DNA of 41,147 nucleotides, from the NCBI GenBank assembly GCA_017539565.1, contig JAFYCS010000029.1, positions 1-41,147 of the forward strand, given 5' to 3'. The notes below the pieces were generated by a model that saw only the letters and a program-made list of their open reading frames with translations, was not told where the DNA came from and did not search any database. Source of the stretch: Lachnospiraceae bacterium. GTDB taxonomy: Bacteria; Bacillota; Clostridia; Lachnospirales; Lachnospiraceae. Positions within the stretch are counted from its first letter, which is position 1, and each line of letters starts with the position of its first letter. Of the stretch, positions 6,646-16,052 are shown one piece after another. The position numbers were made by a program, and so were the translations under genes.

Positions 6646-7110
6646 ATGAAGAGATACCTGCTGATAAGCATATTGATGATGTTTCTTATCTCAGCCTGCG
6701 GTAAAAAGGAGATGAAGGTTGTTACCCTTACTCCGGCCACGGATCTGAATCCCGGAGAGCAGGTACCGCTTCCGGAGAACAGCCCGCAGGAGGTCAAGCT
6801 CACGGAGAAGTGCGTTATCAGCTTTGCCAATCTTACAGGTGTGGATATAAGCAGTCTCAGCTTTTCTCTCGGAGGAGAAGCCGCAAGGGAAATCCTGGGC
6901 GGGGAGCTGTTACGTGACGGAAGCCTTGTGACCTGGGAAGGTGAAGCGATAGCCATTATCGGAAGCAACAGCTGCGCCGATATCAGCGTAAGCGCAGTGG
7001 CAAAGGACGGGACCCAGATGACTTTTCCCGCATATACCCTGCTGGATCCCGAAAGTACCGATCTGGTGCTGACTAAAGACGAAGAAGGTTACAAGTTGTA
7101 TTTGCAATAA
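6646..7110 (+). CDS. Small lipoprotein of unknown function
   Basis: The 154-aa protein has a short lipoprotein signal with lipobox ISAC (Cys at about residue 18). The mature part of about 135 aa is beta-rich, with no family I recognise. It contains FANLTGVDISSLSFSLG, and the C-terminus ends in EEGYKLYLQ. GGGGGA lies six bases before the ATG. It follows the antiporter by 36 bases in the same direction, so it is probably co-transcribed. The -35 element of the next promoter overlaps its stop codon. Confidence 0.75.
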   Translation: MKRYLLISILMMFLISACGKKEMKVVTLTPATDLNPGEQVPLPENSPQEVKLTEKCVISFANLTGVDISSLSFSLGGEAAREILGGELLRDGSLVTWEGEAIAIIGSNSCADISVSAVAKDGTQMTFPAYTLLDPESTDLVLTKDEEGYKLYLQ

Positions 7111-7129
7111 GCTCCAAATCTGATATAAT
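7102..7129 (+). promoter_or_regulatory. Sigma-A promoter for the HD-GYP/NUDIX/glycosidase run
   Basis: TTGCAA (7102-7107), a 16-bp spacer and a perfect TATAAT (7124-7129) with a preceding TGA extended -10. The next start codon is 31 bases downstream. The -35 overlaps the end of the lipoprotein gene. Confidence 0.8.
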
Positions 7130-7160
7130 GACATCAAATCGTTTATAAAGGGGTTGCGTA

Positions 7161-8297
7161 ATGATCTTTGTGCCTACTGATGAATTGAAGAGCGGGATGA
7201 GGCTTGCAAAGCCTATCTTTAATAAGCAGGGAGTCATGCTCTATGAGAGAGATTCACGGATCACACTCCAGGGTATTAACAGTGTGCGTAACTTTGGCAT
7301 CATAGGCATCTACGTACTTGAACCGGCAGAGCCGGTACCGCCTATGAGCGATGAGGACAGGGAGTTTGAACGTTTCCAGACCATGGCGGTGTTCACCCTG
7401 CAGGAGATATTAAATGACATCAGGGACGGTTCACAGCCTTCAAGACTGGAGACCCTTACCGCAGATATTATACGCCGTTTCGGCAATCATGTATCAAAGT
7501 TCAATTTCACGCAGAACCTTCGCAGTGTAGAGGATAATGTTTATAAGCATTCCCTTAACGTGGCCATACTGACCGCAGCCATATACAATAAGCTGGCTGT
7601 GAATCCCGAGGCCCAGCGCTGCTGTGTAATAGCGGCCCTTTTGCATGACATAGGATCGCTGGATATACCTGACCCTATCAGCCGCAAGAAGGAGGCTGAC
7701 CTTACGGATGAAGACCGGGAGATCATAGAGCGCTGCAAAGAAGAAGGCTACCGCCTGCTCCGCGAGAATTGTGATCTGGACAGTGAGGTCATGAGGAACA
7801 TCTCCTTCCTGTTAAGGGATCTGAAGGAGCTCAGAAACGGTGGCTTCAAAGATATCCGCCAGCCGGATTTCCAGCTGGAGACATTGAAGGTTGCATGGTA
7901 TTTTGATACCCTTACAGCCATGAAGTACGGCGAGGAACCCAAGAGTGACATAGCGGCTTACAAATTCCTTCATCATCCCCGCAACCGCATGAACCAGCAG
8001 GTGGTAAGGGCGCTTACCCAGGCTATCAATATAGTTCCCATGGGTTGTACCGTTCAGATGACGAACAGGACTAAGGGTATAGTCCTTACGGAAAACGGTG
8101 ATGATATCTTAAGACCCTTCATATTAAGCTTTAACGATAACCATGTGTACAATCTGGCGGACGGTAAGGTATATGAGAATATGCAGATACAGGATGTCTT
8201 AAAGACCATGGATAACCGGTATATTATGACAGATAAGTTCGAAGAATACAGGCAGGCGCTTAAAAACGGAGAGGCGAAGGTAATACACTTAGGATAG
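7161..8297 (+). CDS. HD-GYP-type protein with degenerate active site
   Basis: The 378-aa protein has an N-terminal domain (residues 1-60, DELKSGMRLAKPIFNKQGVM) often found ahead of HD-GYP domains in Clostridia, and an HD domain at about 120-290. HD-GYP enzymes cut cyclic di-GMP using a metal cluster. Here the first His (about 130) and the HD pair (162-163, LLHDIGSLDIPD) are kept. The HDIGK lysine is Ser, the following conserved His is missing (ERCKEEG), and the HH...GYP segment is replaced by LLRDLKELRNGGFKD. The later VAD.FDA motif reads VAWYFDTLTA. It is therefore likely inactive as a phosphodiesterase and may be a binding or regulatory protein. It has its own strong promoter and heads the NUDIX-glycosidase group. 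Confidence 0.85.
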   Translation: MIFVPTDELKSGMRLAKPIFNKQGVMLYERDSRITLQGINSVRNFGIIGIYVLEPAEPVPPMSDEDREFERFQTMAVFTLQEILNDIRDGSQPSRLETLTADIIRRFGNHVSKFNFTQNLRSVEDNVYKHSLNVAILTAAIYNKLAVNPEAQRCCVIAALLHDIGSLDIPDPISRKKEADLTDEDREIIERCKEEGYRLLRENCDLDSEVMRNISFLLRDLKELRNGGFKDIRQPDFQLETLKVAWYFDTLTAMKYGEEPKSDIAAYKFLHHPRNRMNQQVVRALTQAINIVPMGCTVQMTNRTKGIVLTENGDDILRPFILSFNDNHVYNLADGKVYENMQIQDVLKTMDNRYIMTDKFEEYRQALKNGEAKVIHLG

Positions 8298-8306
8298 CTT
8301 TAAATC

Positions 8307-8927
8307 GTGGCTGGGAAATACACATCTATCGAGAATCTGTACAACAACAGATACCTGAATTTCTATCATATGGACGCGCTGACGGATTCCGGCAGGGCGT
8401 TCGATTATTTTTTTGTTTCACGCAATAACAGTGAGAATATAAGGATCGTAACGGGAAGCGATGCTCCGGAAGGCTGTGTTATCTACCCGGTACTTAAGGA
8501 GGATCCCGGAAAGATCGTTCTGATACGCCAGTACCGCTATCCCCTGGGACGTTTTATCTATGAACTGCCGGCAGGCCTGATAGAACCGGGAGAAGATCCC
8601 GAGCAGGCAGCTGTTAGGGAGCTTAAGGAGGAGACCGGTTATGTTCTGGAGCCGGTACATGGTGATGAGATGTGGAACAGGGCTTTTTATATGGGAGCCG
8701 GTTTTACGGATGAAAGCAGTGCAACGGTATTCGGGTATGCCGTGGGAGATCCCGGAGCGCGTGCACCTGAAGAAAGCGAGAGCATCAGCGTGTTGACCGC
8801 AGACAGGGCAGAGGTGCGCCGTATATTAAGAGAAGAGCAGGTATCCCTGCGTATGGCGTATCTGTGCATGAATTTTCTCAGGGCCGATCCGTCCGATCCC
8901 TTTGCTTTTTTGAAGACAGGAGAATGA
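8307..8927 (+). CDS. NUDIX hydrolase, ADP-ribose pyrophosphatase-like
   Basis: The 206-aa protein has a complete Nudix box from about residue 90: G, then E seven on ([11 protein letters not shown]), then RELKEETGY, which carries the metal-binding glutamates. [20 protein letters not shown] before the box is typical of the ADP-ribose and nucleotide-sugar diphosphatase branch (NudF-like), which cuts a nucleoside diphosphate linked to a sugar. The exact substrate cannot be told. The start is GTG at 8307, with only a weak AGGA upstream; an ATG at 8370 would cut into the N-terminal domain. It lies nine bases after the HD-GYP gene and six before the beta-mannosidase gene, clearly in one operon. Confidence 0.88.
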   Translation: MAGKYTSIENLYNNRYLNFYHMDALTDSGRAFDYFFVSRNNSENIRIVTGSDAPEGCVIYPVLKEDPGKIVLIRQYRYPLGRFIYELPAGLIEPGEDPEQAAVRELKEETGYVLEPVHGDEMWNRAFYMGAGFTDESSATVFGYAVGDPGARAPEESESISVLTADRAEVRRILREEQVSLRMAYLCMNFLRADPSDPFAFLKTGE

Positions 8928-8933
8928 TTTACG

Positions 8934-11429
8934 ATGCTGAGTATAGATCTGTGCGGCGAAAAATGGAATATGACCGATTGCGGGAGCGAAAAGAGGTATA
9001 AGGCCACTGCACCGGGCAGTGTTCTTTCCGTACTCCGCGCAGCCGGGGAGATACCCGATCCCTATGCGGGCGAAAACGAAAAGGACCTGCTTTATCTTTT
9101 CGAGCATGATTATGAATTTGATACCGTTTTTAACGTCCGCGGGGATATGCTTCAGGAAGAAGTCCTGGAGATGGTATTTGAGGGCATCGATACCATAAGT
9201 GAGATATATCTTAACGGGGAGAAGCTGGGACGCACAAAGAATATGCACCGCACTTACCGTTTTCCTGTAAAAGACAAGCTCCATATGGGGAGTAACGACC
9301 TTAAGATACATTTATTTTCTCCCCTCCAGTATATAAAGGATCACAAGAACAAAGCACATAAGGATATAGAGTGGTGCGCAGACGGAGCCGTATACGGCGG
9401 ACATATGCTGCGTAAAGCACATTCTTCCTTTGGCTGGGACTGGGGACCGGCTCTGCCCGATATGGGTGTATTCAGGTCTATAAAGGTAGAGGGCTGGTCA
9501 AAGGTCAGATTAAAGTCAGTATATTTCTTTCAGGAGCATGACCGCGAGAACGGCGGTGTCACCCTGTTTGTGGATCCGGTCATGGAGTTTTCGGATCCCC
9601 TTCCCGTGGAAGTTAATATCGATGTGAGCGGGGAAGCTCCCGTTGAGATAATGACACGTATGCCTGATCCCGGTGTCATGTCCACACAGAAGGGCGATAA
9701 TGAGATGGGCATACCCATTCATTCACCCAGGCTGTGGTGGCCCAACGGCTACGGCACCCAGGAGCTTTATGAGGTGAAAATAAGCCTGAAAAAAGCAAAC
9801 AGGCTGTATGATGAGAAAACTTTCCGTGTGGGACTCCGCACCATTGAGCTGAGCCATGAGAAGGATGAATACGGAGAGGAATTCTGTTTTGTGGTAAACG
9901 GTGTAAAGATATTTGCCAGGGGAGCCAATTATGTTCCTGAGGATGCGGTATATCCTTATATCACAAAAGATAAGCAGCGCAGGCTGGTAGAAGCGGCAGC
10001 AGCTGCCAATTTCAACTGCTTAAGGGTATGGGGTGGCGGTTATTACCAGTCCGATTATTTCTATGACCTTTGCGATGAAGCGGGTATACTGGTATGGCAG
10101 GATCTTATGTATGCTTCGAATATCTATGACATGACCTCCGGTTTTGAAAAGAGCATACTGGCAGAGACAGCGGATAATGTGGCACGTCTGCGTCACCATG
10201 CATGCCTGGCGTTGTGGTGCGGTAACGATGAGATAGAGAGTGCCTGGGATACGCTGGAAGGGTTTAAGGATCATTCCCCTGCGCTTAAGGCTGATTATAT
10301 CAAGATGTTTGAATATCTCCTGCCGAAGAAAGTCAGGGATGAAGATGAGAGCACTCCATGGTGGCCTTCGAGCCCCTCATCGGGAGGTTGTTTTGACATG
10401 CCCGGTGACGAAAACAGGGGAGATTCCCATTACTGGGATGTATGGCACGGGCTTAAGCCCTTTACGGAATACGGGGAACATCATTTCCGTTTCCTCTCCG
10501 CATTCGGATTCCAGTCTTTCCCTTCGTACAAGACGGTGAAGAGTTATGCTAAGCCGGAGGAGCGCAATATCTTTTCACCTGTTATGGAGAGCCATCAGAA
10601 AAACAGGGACGGTAACGGAAAGATACTTCATTACATGTCAAAGAATTTCCGTTATCCCAAAGATTTCGAACAGCTATTATATGTGAGTCAGATACAGCAG
10701 GGTATGGTGGTAGAGTACGGTGTGGACCATTTCCGCAGGGAAAGGGGCCGCTGCATGGGGACTCTTTACTGGCAGCTTAATGATAACTGGCCCGTGGCCA
10801 GCTGGTCATCCATAGATTATTACGGACGCCGCAAGGCACTGCATTATATGGCGGCACGCTTCTATGCACCGGTGGCAGGAAGCCTGCTGGTCGAAGGCAG
10901 CAGTGTCACGGCATATCTGGTAAACGACAGTATGGAGCAGGTAAAGCTCAGGGTAAGGCTTACGCTTATGACGACGGACGGACAGGAGCTCATGCGTTTC
11001 TCGGATGACGGCAGGGTGGATCCCGGAAAGGTCTTTAAGGGACAGAAGAGAGATTTTGCAAAGCTCTGTGATAAAGCCCCCGGGGAGGTCTATCTGATGG
11101 CCGAATTCGATGCGGACGGAACGGTCTTTTATAAAGATGTGACCTTTGTGCCTTATAAGCATCTGGATCTGAAAAAGCCTGACATCTCCGTGGAGGTTAG
11201 GGAGACGGAGGATGCCTGGCAGATAGTGCTTTCAAGTGATGTTTATGCTCCTTTTGTTATGCTTGAGCTTAAGGAAGCGGACGCGGTATTTTCCGATAAT
11301 GCGTTTTCGCTGCATAAAGGCCGGGAGCGTGTGATCACGGTCCTTAAGAAGGACATGAGTGCTGAACCGGAGGATGCGGAAAGCTTCCTGGAACAGCTTA
11401 AGATATACGATCTTTACAATTCATATTAA
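8934..11429 (+). CDS. GH2 beta-mannosidase-like protein lacking the nucleophile Glu
   Basis: The 831-aa protein has full GH2 beta-mannosidase layout: jelly-roll N-domain (APGSVLSVLRAAGEIPDPYAG), immunoglobulin-like domain, TIM barrel with LRVWGGGYYQSDYFYDL and ALWCGNDE, then YWQLNDNWP and C-terminal beta domains. These enzymes remove terminal beta-mannose from manno-oligosaccharides in the cytoplasm; no signal peptide is seen. The acid/base Glu is present at residue 433 (WCGNDE). The nucleophile segment, normally SEFGFQS, reads FLSAFGFQSFPS, with Ala 523 (codon GCA at 10500-10502) in place of Glu. The 90-residue spacing fits the family (462 and 555 in the Bacteroides enzyme, as I recall). A single A-to-C change from GAA would explain it. 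Natural loss or a sequence error are both possible. Confidence 0.92.
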   Translation: MLSIDLCGEKWNMTDCGSEKRYKATAPGSVLSVLRAAGEIPDPYAGENEKDLLYLFEHDYEFDTVFNVRGDMLQEEVLEMVFEGIDTISEIYLNGEKLGRTKNMHRTYRFPVKDKLHMGSNDLKIHLFSPLQYIKDHKNKAHKDIEWCADGAVYGGHMLRKAHSSFGWDWGPALPDMGVFRSIKVEGWSKVRLKSVYFFQEHDRENGGVTLFVDPVMEFSDPLPVEVNIDVSGEAPVEIMTRMPDPGVMSTQKGDNEMGIPIHSPRLWWPNGYGTQELYEVKISLKKANRLYDEKTFRVGLRTIELSHEKDEYGEEFCFVVNGVKIFARGANYVPEDAVYPYITKDKQRRLVEAAAAANFNCLRVWGGGYYQSDYFYDLCDEAGILVWQDLMYASNIYDMTSGFEKSILAETADNVARLRHHACLALWCGNDEIESAWDTLEGFKDHSPALKADYIKMFEYLLPKKVRDEDESTPWWPSSPSSGGCFDMPGDENRGDSHYWDVWHGLKPFTEYGEHHFRFLSAFGFQSFPSYKTVKSYAKPEERNIFSPVMESHQKNRDGNGKILHYMSKNFRYPKDFEQLLYVSQIQQGMVVEYGVDHFRRERGRCMGTLYWQLNDNWPVASWSSIDYYGRRKALHYMAARFYAPVAGSLLVEGSSVTAYLVNDSMEQVKLRVRLTLMTTDGQELMRFSDDGRVDPGKVFKGQKRDFAKLCDKAPGEVYLMAEFDADGTVFYKDVTFVPYKHLDLKKPDISVEVRETEDAWQIVLSSDVYAPFVMLELKEADAVFSDNAFSLHKGRERVITVLKKDMSAEPEDAESFLEQLKIYDLYNSY

Positions 11430-11430
11430 T

Positions 11431-11446
11431 AAGCCGCAGGCTTTTT
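11431..11446 (+). terminator. Weak terminator-like hairpin after the GH2 gene
   Basis: AAGCC/GGCTT (11431-11435, 11439-11443) with a GCA loop and a short T-run. The five-base stem is weak and probably allows read-through into the GH36 gene 48 bases on. Confidence 0.3.
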
Positions 11447-11493
11447 CCGTCAAGGGGAAAGGCCTGTACGGATCTTTTGCGGAGGGGTTGATA

Positions 11494-13707
11494 ATGAGTA
11501 TAGCCGTTAATGAACAGGAAAGAATATTCAGGCTGGATACACCGGATACCAGTTATATCTGTGCTGTTACCGATGATCCCGGATATCTGGGACATGTATA
11601 TTACGGCCCCCGTATTCCGGATGACGACATACGCTGTCTGCTCCGCACATCGGAGAATCCTTATATACCTTCCATGAACAAAAGGGATAAGCTCAGTTTT
11701 ACGGACTGCTATCCGATGGAGTATCCCGTATACGGTACGGGTGATTTCCGCGAGCCTGCCCTTAAGATACGTACGCCGGAGGGGTACTGTGCAGCGGAGC
11801 TTAACTATGCCGGATACAGTGTGGAGAACTTCAAAACGGGACCGGTACCCGGAGTGTACGGGGATAACGGGCAGGTACTGACGATAAAGCTTAAGGATGA
11901 CTGTCTTAAGCTGGAGGTCCTTTTGAAATATACGGTATTTGATGACTGTAATGCGGTGATACGCCACAGCGAGATCATCAATAACAGCAGCAGTACGCTC
12001 TTTCTGGAACGGGCCCTTTCCGCATCCTTTGATATGGATAATGAGGATTACGAGCTGATAACCTTAAACGGCAGCTGGGCCAGGGAGCGGCATATCAACA
12101 GAAAGCCCATAGGATACGGCTTCCAGGGTGTGTATTCGGACAGAGGAGAGACTTCACACCAGCATCATCCCTTCCTTGGGATAGTTTCAAAGGACTGCAC
12201 CCAGAGCCGGGGCGAAGCTATAGGGGTCAACCTTATCTATTCAGGTAATTTCATTGCAAGTGTATATGAAGGACAGTTTGATAACCTGCGTGTGATGACA
12301 GGCATCGATCCGGAGAGTTTTGAGTGGAAACTGAATGCCGGTGAGAGCTTTGTAACACCACAGGCAGCCCTTGTATATTCGGCAGAGGGGCTTGGGGGCA
12401 TGAGCAGGTCTTTCCATGACCTGTACCGTGAGCATCTTATCAGGTCGCCCTGGAAGGATAAAGCCCGTCCCATATTGATAAATAACTGGGAAGCCACTTA
12501 TTTTGATTTTAATGAGGAAAAACTCCTGGCCATAGCAAAGGAAGCGGCTGCCTGCGGTATAGAGATGCTGGTAATGGACGACGGGTGGTTCGGAAAAAGG
12601 AACGATGATAACAGTTCCCTGGGGGACTGGAACGTTAATGAAAACAAGCTTAAGGGCGGCCTTAAGAAGCTTGTGGATGGCGTCAATGCCCTGGGTCTTA
12701 AGTTCGGCATATGGTTCGAACCCGAGATGATAAGTCCCGATTCCGATCTGTACCGTGCCCATCCCGACTGGGCTATCGCAGTTCCCGGACGGACTGCGGG
12801 ACTGGCGCGTAACCAGTATGTGCTGGATATAAGCCGAAGTGAAGTCAGGGATCATGTTTTCAGATCTTTAGCCGATATATTAGATAGCGCCAATATTGAA
12901 TATGTCAAGTGGGATATGAACAGACCCTTATCTGATCTGGCATCCCTTGGACTTGAGGCTGACAGGCAGAAGGAATTATCTCACCGCTATGTCCAGGGAG
13001 TATATGAACTGCAGGGCAGGCTGATGGAGAGATATCCGGATCTGCTCCTTGAGAACTGTTCGGGCGGCGGGGCCCGTTTCGATGCGGGAATGCTCTGTTT
13101 CAGCCCGCAGATATGGTGCTCGGATGATACGGATGCGATAGAACGTCTGCTGATCCAGGAAGGTACTGCGCTGGTATATCCGCTTTCCGCTATGGGAGCG
13201 CATGTCAGTGACTGCCCCAATCATACTGTGGGCAGGGTAACGCCATTTGAGACCAGAGGCTATGTTGCACTGGCCGGCACTTTCGGCTATGAGCTGGATA
13301 TCACACGTATACCTGAAGCAGACAGGGCGATGATACCCGGACAGGTAAAGATGTATCACATGTATAATGAGCTGGTAGCTGCAGGCGATTATTACCGTCT
13401 GGCATCATATTCCGGGAATAATTCATATGACAGCTGGATGTGTGTCAGAAAGGATAAGAGCGAAGCACTGCTCACATTCATACAGGTAAAGGGCAGGCCC
13501 AATGCCCATTCCAGAAAGCTTAAGGTGGAAGGCCTGGATCCCGGTAAAACATACCGGATCTACCGTTTCGATATGGAAACCGTGAGCGAAGTACCATACG
13601 GAGACGGAAAAGCATATCATGGAAGTACCCTGGCAAATGCCGGGCTGATAATAAATAATATGTGGGGAGATAATAAGGGGATCCTGCTGCATATAAAAGA
13701 GGAATAA
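11494..13707 (+). CDS. Alpha-galactosidase, GH36
   Basis: The start is set at 11494 because GGAGGGG (11481-11487) lies six bases before it; upstream in-frame starts would read through the intergenic hairpin. The 737-aa length fits tetrameric GH36 enzymes such as Geobacillus AgaA/AgaB. The N-terminal beta-supersandwich is followed by the barrel with NNWEATYFDF, VMDDGWFG and FGIWFEPEM. The nucleophile is Asp 474 in KWDMNR and the acid/base Asp 544 in WCSDDTD; CSGGGARFD lies between. All catalytic residues are kept. It removes terminal alpha-1,6-galactose from raffinose-type sugars or galactomanno-oligosaccharides. No signal peptide is present, so it works on imported sugars. Pairing with the GH2 gene suggests galactomannan use. 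Confidence 0.95.
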   Translation: MSIAVNEQERIFRLDTPDTSYICAVTDDPGYLGHVYYGPRIPDDDIRCLLRTSENPYIPSMNKRDKLSFTDCYPMEYPVYGTGDFREPALKIRTPEGYCAAELNYAGYSVENFKTGPVPGVYGDNGQVLTIKLKDDCLKLEVLLKYTVFDDCNAVIRHSEIINNSSSTLFLERALSASFDMDNEDYELITLNGSWARERHINRKPIGYGFQGVYSDRGETSHQHHPFLGIVSKDCTQSRGEAIGVNLIYSGNFIASVYEGQFDNLRVMTGIDPESFEWKLNAGESFVTPQAALVYSAEGLGGMSRSFHDLYREHLIRSPWKDKARPILINNWEATYFDFNEEKLLAIAKEAAACGIEMLVMDDGWFGKRNDDNSSLGDWNVNENKLKGGLKKLVDGVNALGLKFGIWFEPEMISPDSDLYRAHPDWAIAVPGRTAGLARNQYVLDISRSEVRDHVFRSLADILDSANIEYVKWDMNRPLSDLASLGLEADRQKELSHRYVQGVYELQGRLMERYPDLLLENCSGGGARFDAGMLCFSPQIWCSDDTDAIERLLIQEGTALVYPLSAMGAHVSDCPNHTVGRVTPFETRGYVALAGTFGYELDITRIPEADRAMIPGQVKMYHMYNELVAAGDYYRLASYSGNNSYDSWMCVRKDKSEALLTFIQVKGRPNAHSRKLKVEGLDPGKTYRIYRFDMETVSEVPYGDGKAYHGSTLANAGLIINNMWGDNKGILLHIKEE

Positions 13708-13711
13708 ATAT

Positions 13712-16048
13712 ATGAGAAAAGATAAGAAGAATCAGGCTGTTATAAAAGCTATAAGCGGTTTTATGCTGATATTCATGCTCTGCATAGGCAGCAGCGGTGT
13801 AAAGGCATCTGCAGAGGGAGGCAGTGATGAGCCTTCACCTGTGCCCACACCTACACCAACTGTGTCTGCGCAGGAGATAACACCCACACCGGGAGAGGAA
13901 GATATCCCGGAGGAGGCTGTGCCCACGGATGCAGATGAGGATGAGTCAGACGGGGCAGAGGCACCCACTCCCACTGCAGCGGAAGAAGACGGGGATGAGG
14001 AGGAGCCGGGGATGGATCTGGCTTCGACACCCACGCCTACACCCTTCCCTATACAGGAAGCAGTCATCACCCTGGCTTTTGATACAGCGGTATATACCGG
14101 AGAAAACATCACCCAGAAGGTTGTCAGCGTAGTATGGGGATATGATACTCTTATTGAGAATAAGGACTATATAATCGGCGAAGGCCTTATCCGCAGGGAG
14201 ATAGGCAATTACAAAGTAAGCATAATAGGTATCAATGCATACAAAGGTACGGCATATGCAGAATGGAGCATAGTGGCTCCCACACCCACACCCGAACCGA
14301 CAGAGACACCTACGCCCGCTCCTGACGATCCTGATCCTTCGGATGTCACACCTACACCTACTGAGGGGCCTACACCCATACCCGAGCCGGGGCTCAGAGT
14401 CCTGGGAGTGCAGGGTAAGCTGTATACAGGCTCAAAGATAACCCAGGATGACGTCATAGTTAAATATGACGGACTTCTGCTGGCAAAGGGCAGAGACTAC
14501 TCAATTAAGTATAAGAATAACGTTGACGCCGGTGTGGCCAAGATGATAGTTACCGGAAAGGGTAACTATAAGGGAAAGTGCATCGTGGACTTTACCATCT
14601 ATAAGATCGACCTGAACGAGTACTGTACCGCCGAAGACCTGGTCGTGTCCGTGAAATCACCGGTTAACGATAAGACACCCGAGGTACGCTGGGGTGATAC
14701 TGTATTAAAGCGCCTCCGGGATTATAATATGAGTATAGAACCAAAGAACCTGAAGGAGCCCGGAGTATATGATATAGAGATAAGCGGTACGGGGAATTTT
14801 ACCGGCAGCATTAACATAAGCGCCACTGTCATGGATGGTGTGAATGTTAAGAACTTAAGAGTCAGTAAGATACCGGAGCAGACCTGGACGGGCTTTGCCA
14901 TAACCCCCCGTGTGAATATCACATACAGGGGTAAAGAAGTTACCAGCGGCATCGAGATCACATACGAAGATAATATAGAAACAGGTAAGGGATATCTGGT
15001 GATCACCGGTAACGGTGAACCCTTTAACGGGGATACTGTCTTTGCGGGAAGGGTTAAGGTCCCGTTTAAGATAAAGGGTAAGGATCTGGCGGACGTGGCC
15101 ATTATAAGCGTAAAAAATGCCGTTTATACAGGCAAGCCCTGCACTCCCGAGATAAAAGTCAAGGTAGGCAGTCATGTACTTTCGGAAGGGACAGATTATA
15201 CTACACGCTTTAAGTATAACAGAAAAGTAGGAACAGCGTATTACCACATATACGGCTGCGGCAGGTACAGCGGAAAAGTCAGAGGTGAATTTGAGATAAC
15301 CCAGTGCAGTATCAATGACCTGGATGTGGATATTTCTATCCCCGAACGCGTATATTACGAAAAAGACGGTCCCATGCCGGTACCTGTGATAACACATAAC
15401 AATATCCTGCTCAGGGAAAATATTGACTACACCCTTACGTACAGCGAAAACAGAAAGGCAGGGAAGCTTTTTAAGGTTACCGTAGAGGGCATCGGTAATT
15501 ACTACGGACGCGCGACAAGGGAAGTCATGTGCTATGCAAAACCCCTGGATATGACTATATCCCTGACTCCGGATCCTGCCTGGAAGAAATTCACAAAGGT
15601 TGAAAAATATATCGTGAAGCCTGTGCTTATGGATACCAACGGACTTATGCTGGAGGAAGGGATAGATTACGAAGCGGATTATACTTATACGGATATACTG
15701 GGACAGCCTCTGGAATATGATGAGTATATGCCCCAGAGCAGGACTATATGCATTCACATAGAAGCTAAGGGAAATTACAGCGGAAAGACAGTGATAGAAT
15801 ACAGGGCTGCTGCGTCAAAGATATCGAAGGCTAAATTTAAGGTGGATCCGCAGGTATATACCGGTTATCCCGTAGAGCCCGGACAGGAGCAGATCACTGC
15901 TTCCGTGGAAACAGGCCAGTACGAGATCATATACTATAAGAATAACGTGAAGACGGGAACGGCTTCGATGATAGTCCACGGACTGGGAGAATACGGTGGC
16001 TATAAGAAAGTGAAGTTTAAGATAACCAAATACGCGATGAACGAATAA
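13712..16048 (+). CDS. Large secreted protein with TPTP linkers and about eight beta-rich repeats
   Basis: The 778-aa protein starts with a signal peptide (basic MRKDKKNQAVIK, hydrophobic core, cut probably after VKA near residue 32). An acidic Thr-Pro-rich linker follows to about residue 115. About eight repeats then cover roughly 118-190, 228-298, 299-374, 376-455, 458-530, 534-610, 612-700 and 704-774, with a second TPTP linker at 190-228. The repeat pattern is YTG near the start, GxDY in the middle, then NN...G.A...V.G.GNY.G and a final F.I strand. Such repeats occur in Clostridia surface proteins and look like immunoglobulin-like stalk domains. No sortase motif, membrane anchor or enzyme domain is visible. 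AGAGG lies upstream, partly in the GH36 gene end, so the two are co-expressed. A surface adhesin or structural role is a guess. Confidence 0.8.
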   Translation: MRKDKKNQAVIKAISGFMLIFMLCIGSSGVKASAEGGSDEPSPVPTPTPTVSAQEITPTPGEEDIPEEAVPTDADEDESDGAEAPTPTAAEEDGDEEEPGMDLASTPTPTPFPIQEAVITLAFDTAVYTGENITQKVVSVVWGYDTLIENKDYIIGEGLIRREIGNYKVSIIGINAYKGTAYAEWSIVAPTPTPEPTETPTPAPDDPDPSDVTPTPTEGPTPIPEPGLRVLGVQGKLYTGSKITQDDVIVKYDGLLLAKGRDYSIKYKNNVDAGVAKMIVTGKGNYKGKCIVDFTIYKIDLNEYCTAEDLVVSVKSPVNDKTPEVRWGDTVLKRLRDYNMSIEPKNLKEPGVYDIEISGTGNFTGSINISATVMDGVNVKNLRVSKIPEQTWTGFAITPRVNITYRGKEVTSGIEITYEDNIETGKGYLVITGNGEPFNGDTVFAGRVKVPFKIKGKDLADVAIISVKNAVYTGKPCTPEIKVKVGSHVLSEGTDYTTRFKYNRKVGTAYYHIYGCGRYSGKVRGEFEITQCSINDLDVDISIPERVYYEKDGPMPVPVITHNNILLRENIDYTLTYSENRKAGKLFKVTVEGIGNYYGRATREVMCYAKPLDMTISLTPDPAWKKFTKVEKYIVKPVLMDTNGLMLEEGIDYEADYTYTDILGQPLEYDEYMPQSRTICIHIEAKGNYSGKTVIEYRAAASKISKAKFKVDPQVYTGYPVEPGQEQITASVETGQYEIIYYKNNVKTGTASMIVHGLGEYGGYKKVKFKITKYAMNE

Positions 16049-16052
16049 AAAC

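Noticed and set aside
8414-8430. Possible parS site (TGTTTCACG followed by CAATAAC) in the NUDIX gene
   Set aside because: Only the left half and a few right-half bases match the 16-bp consensus; about 11 of 16 agree, which is expected by chance in coding sequence of this length.
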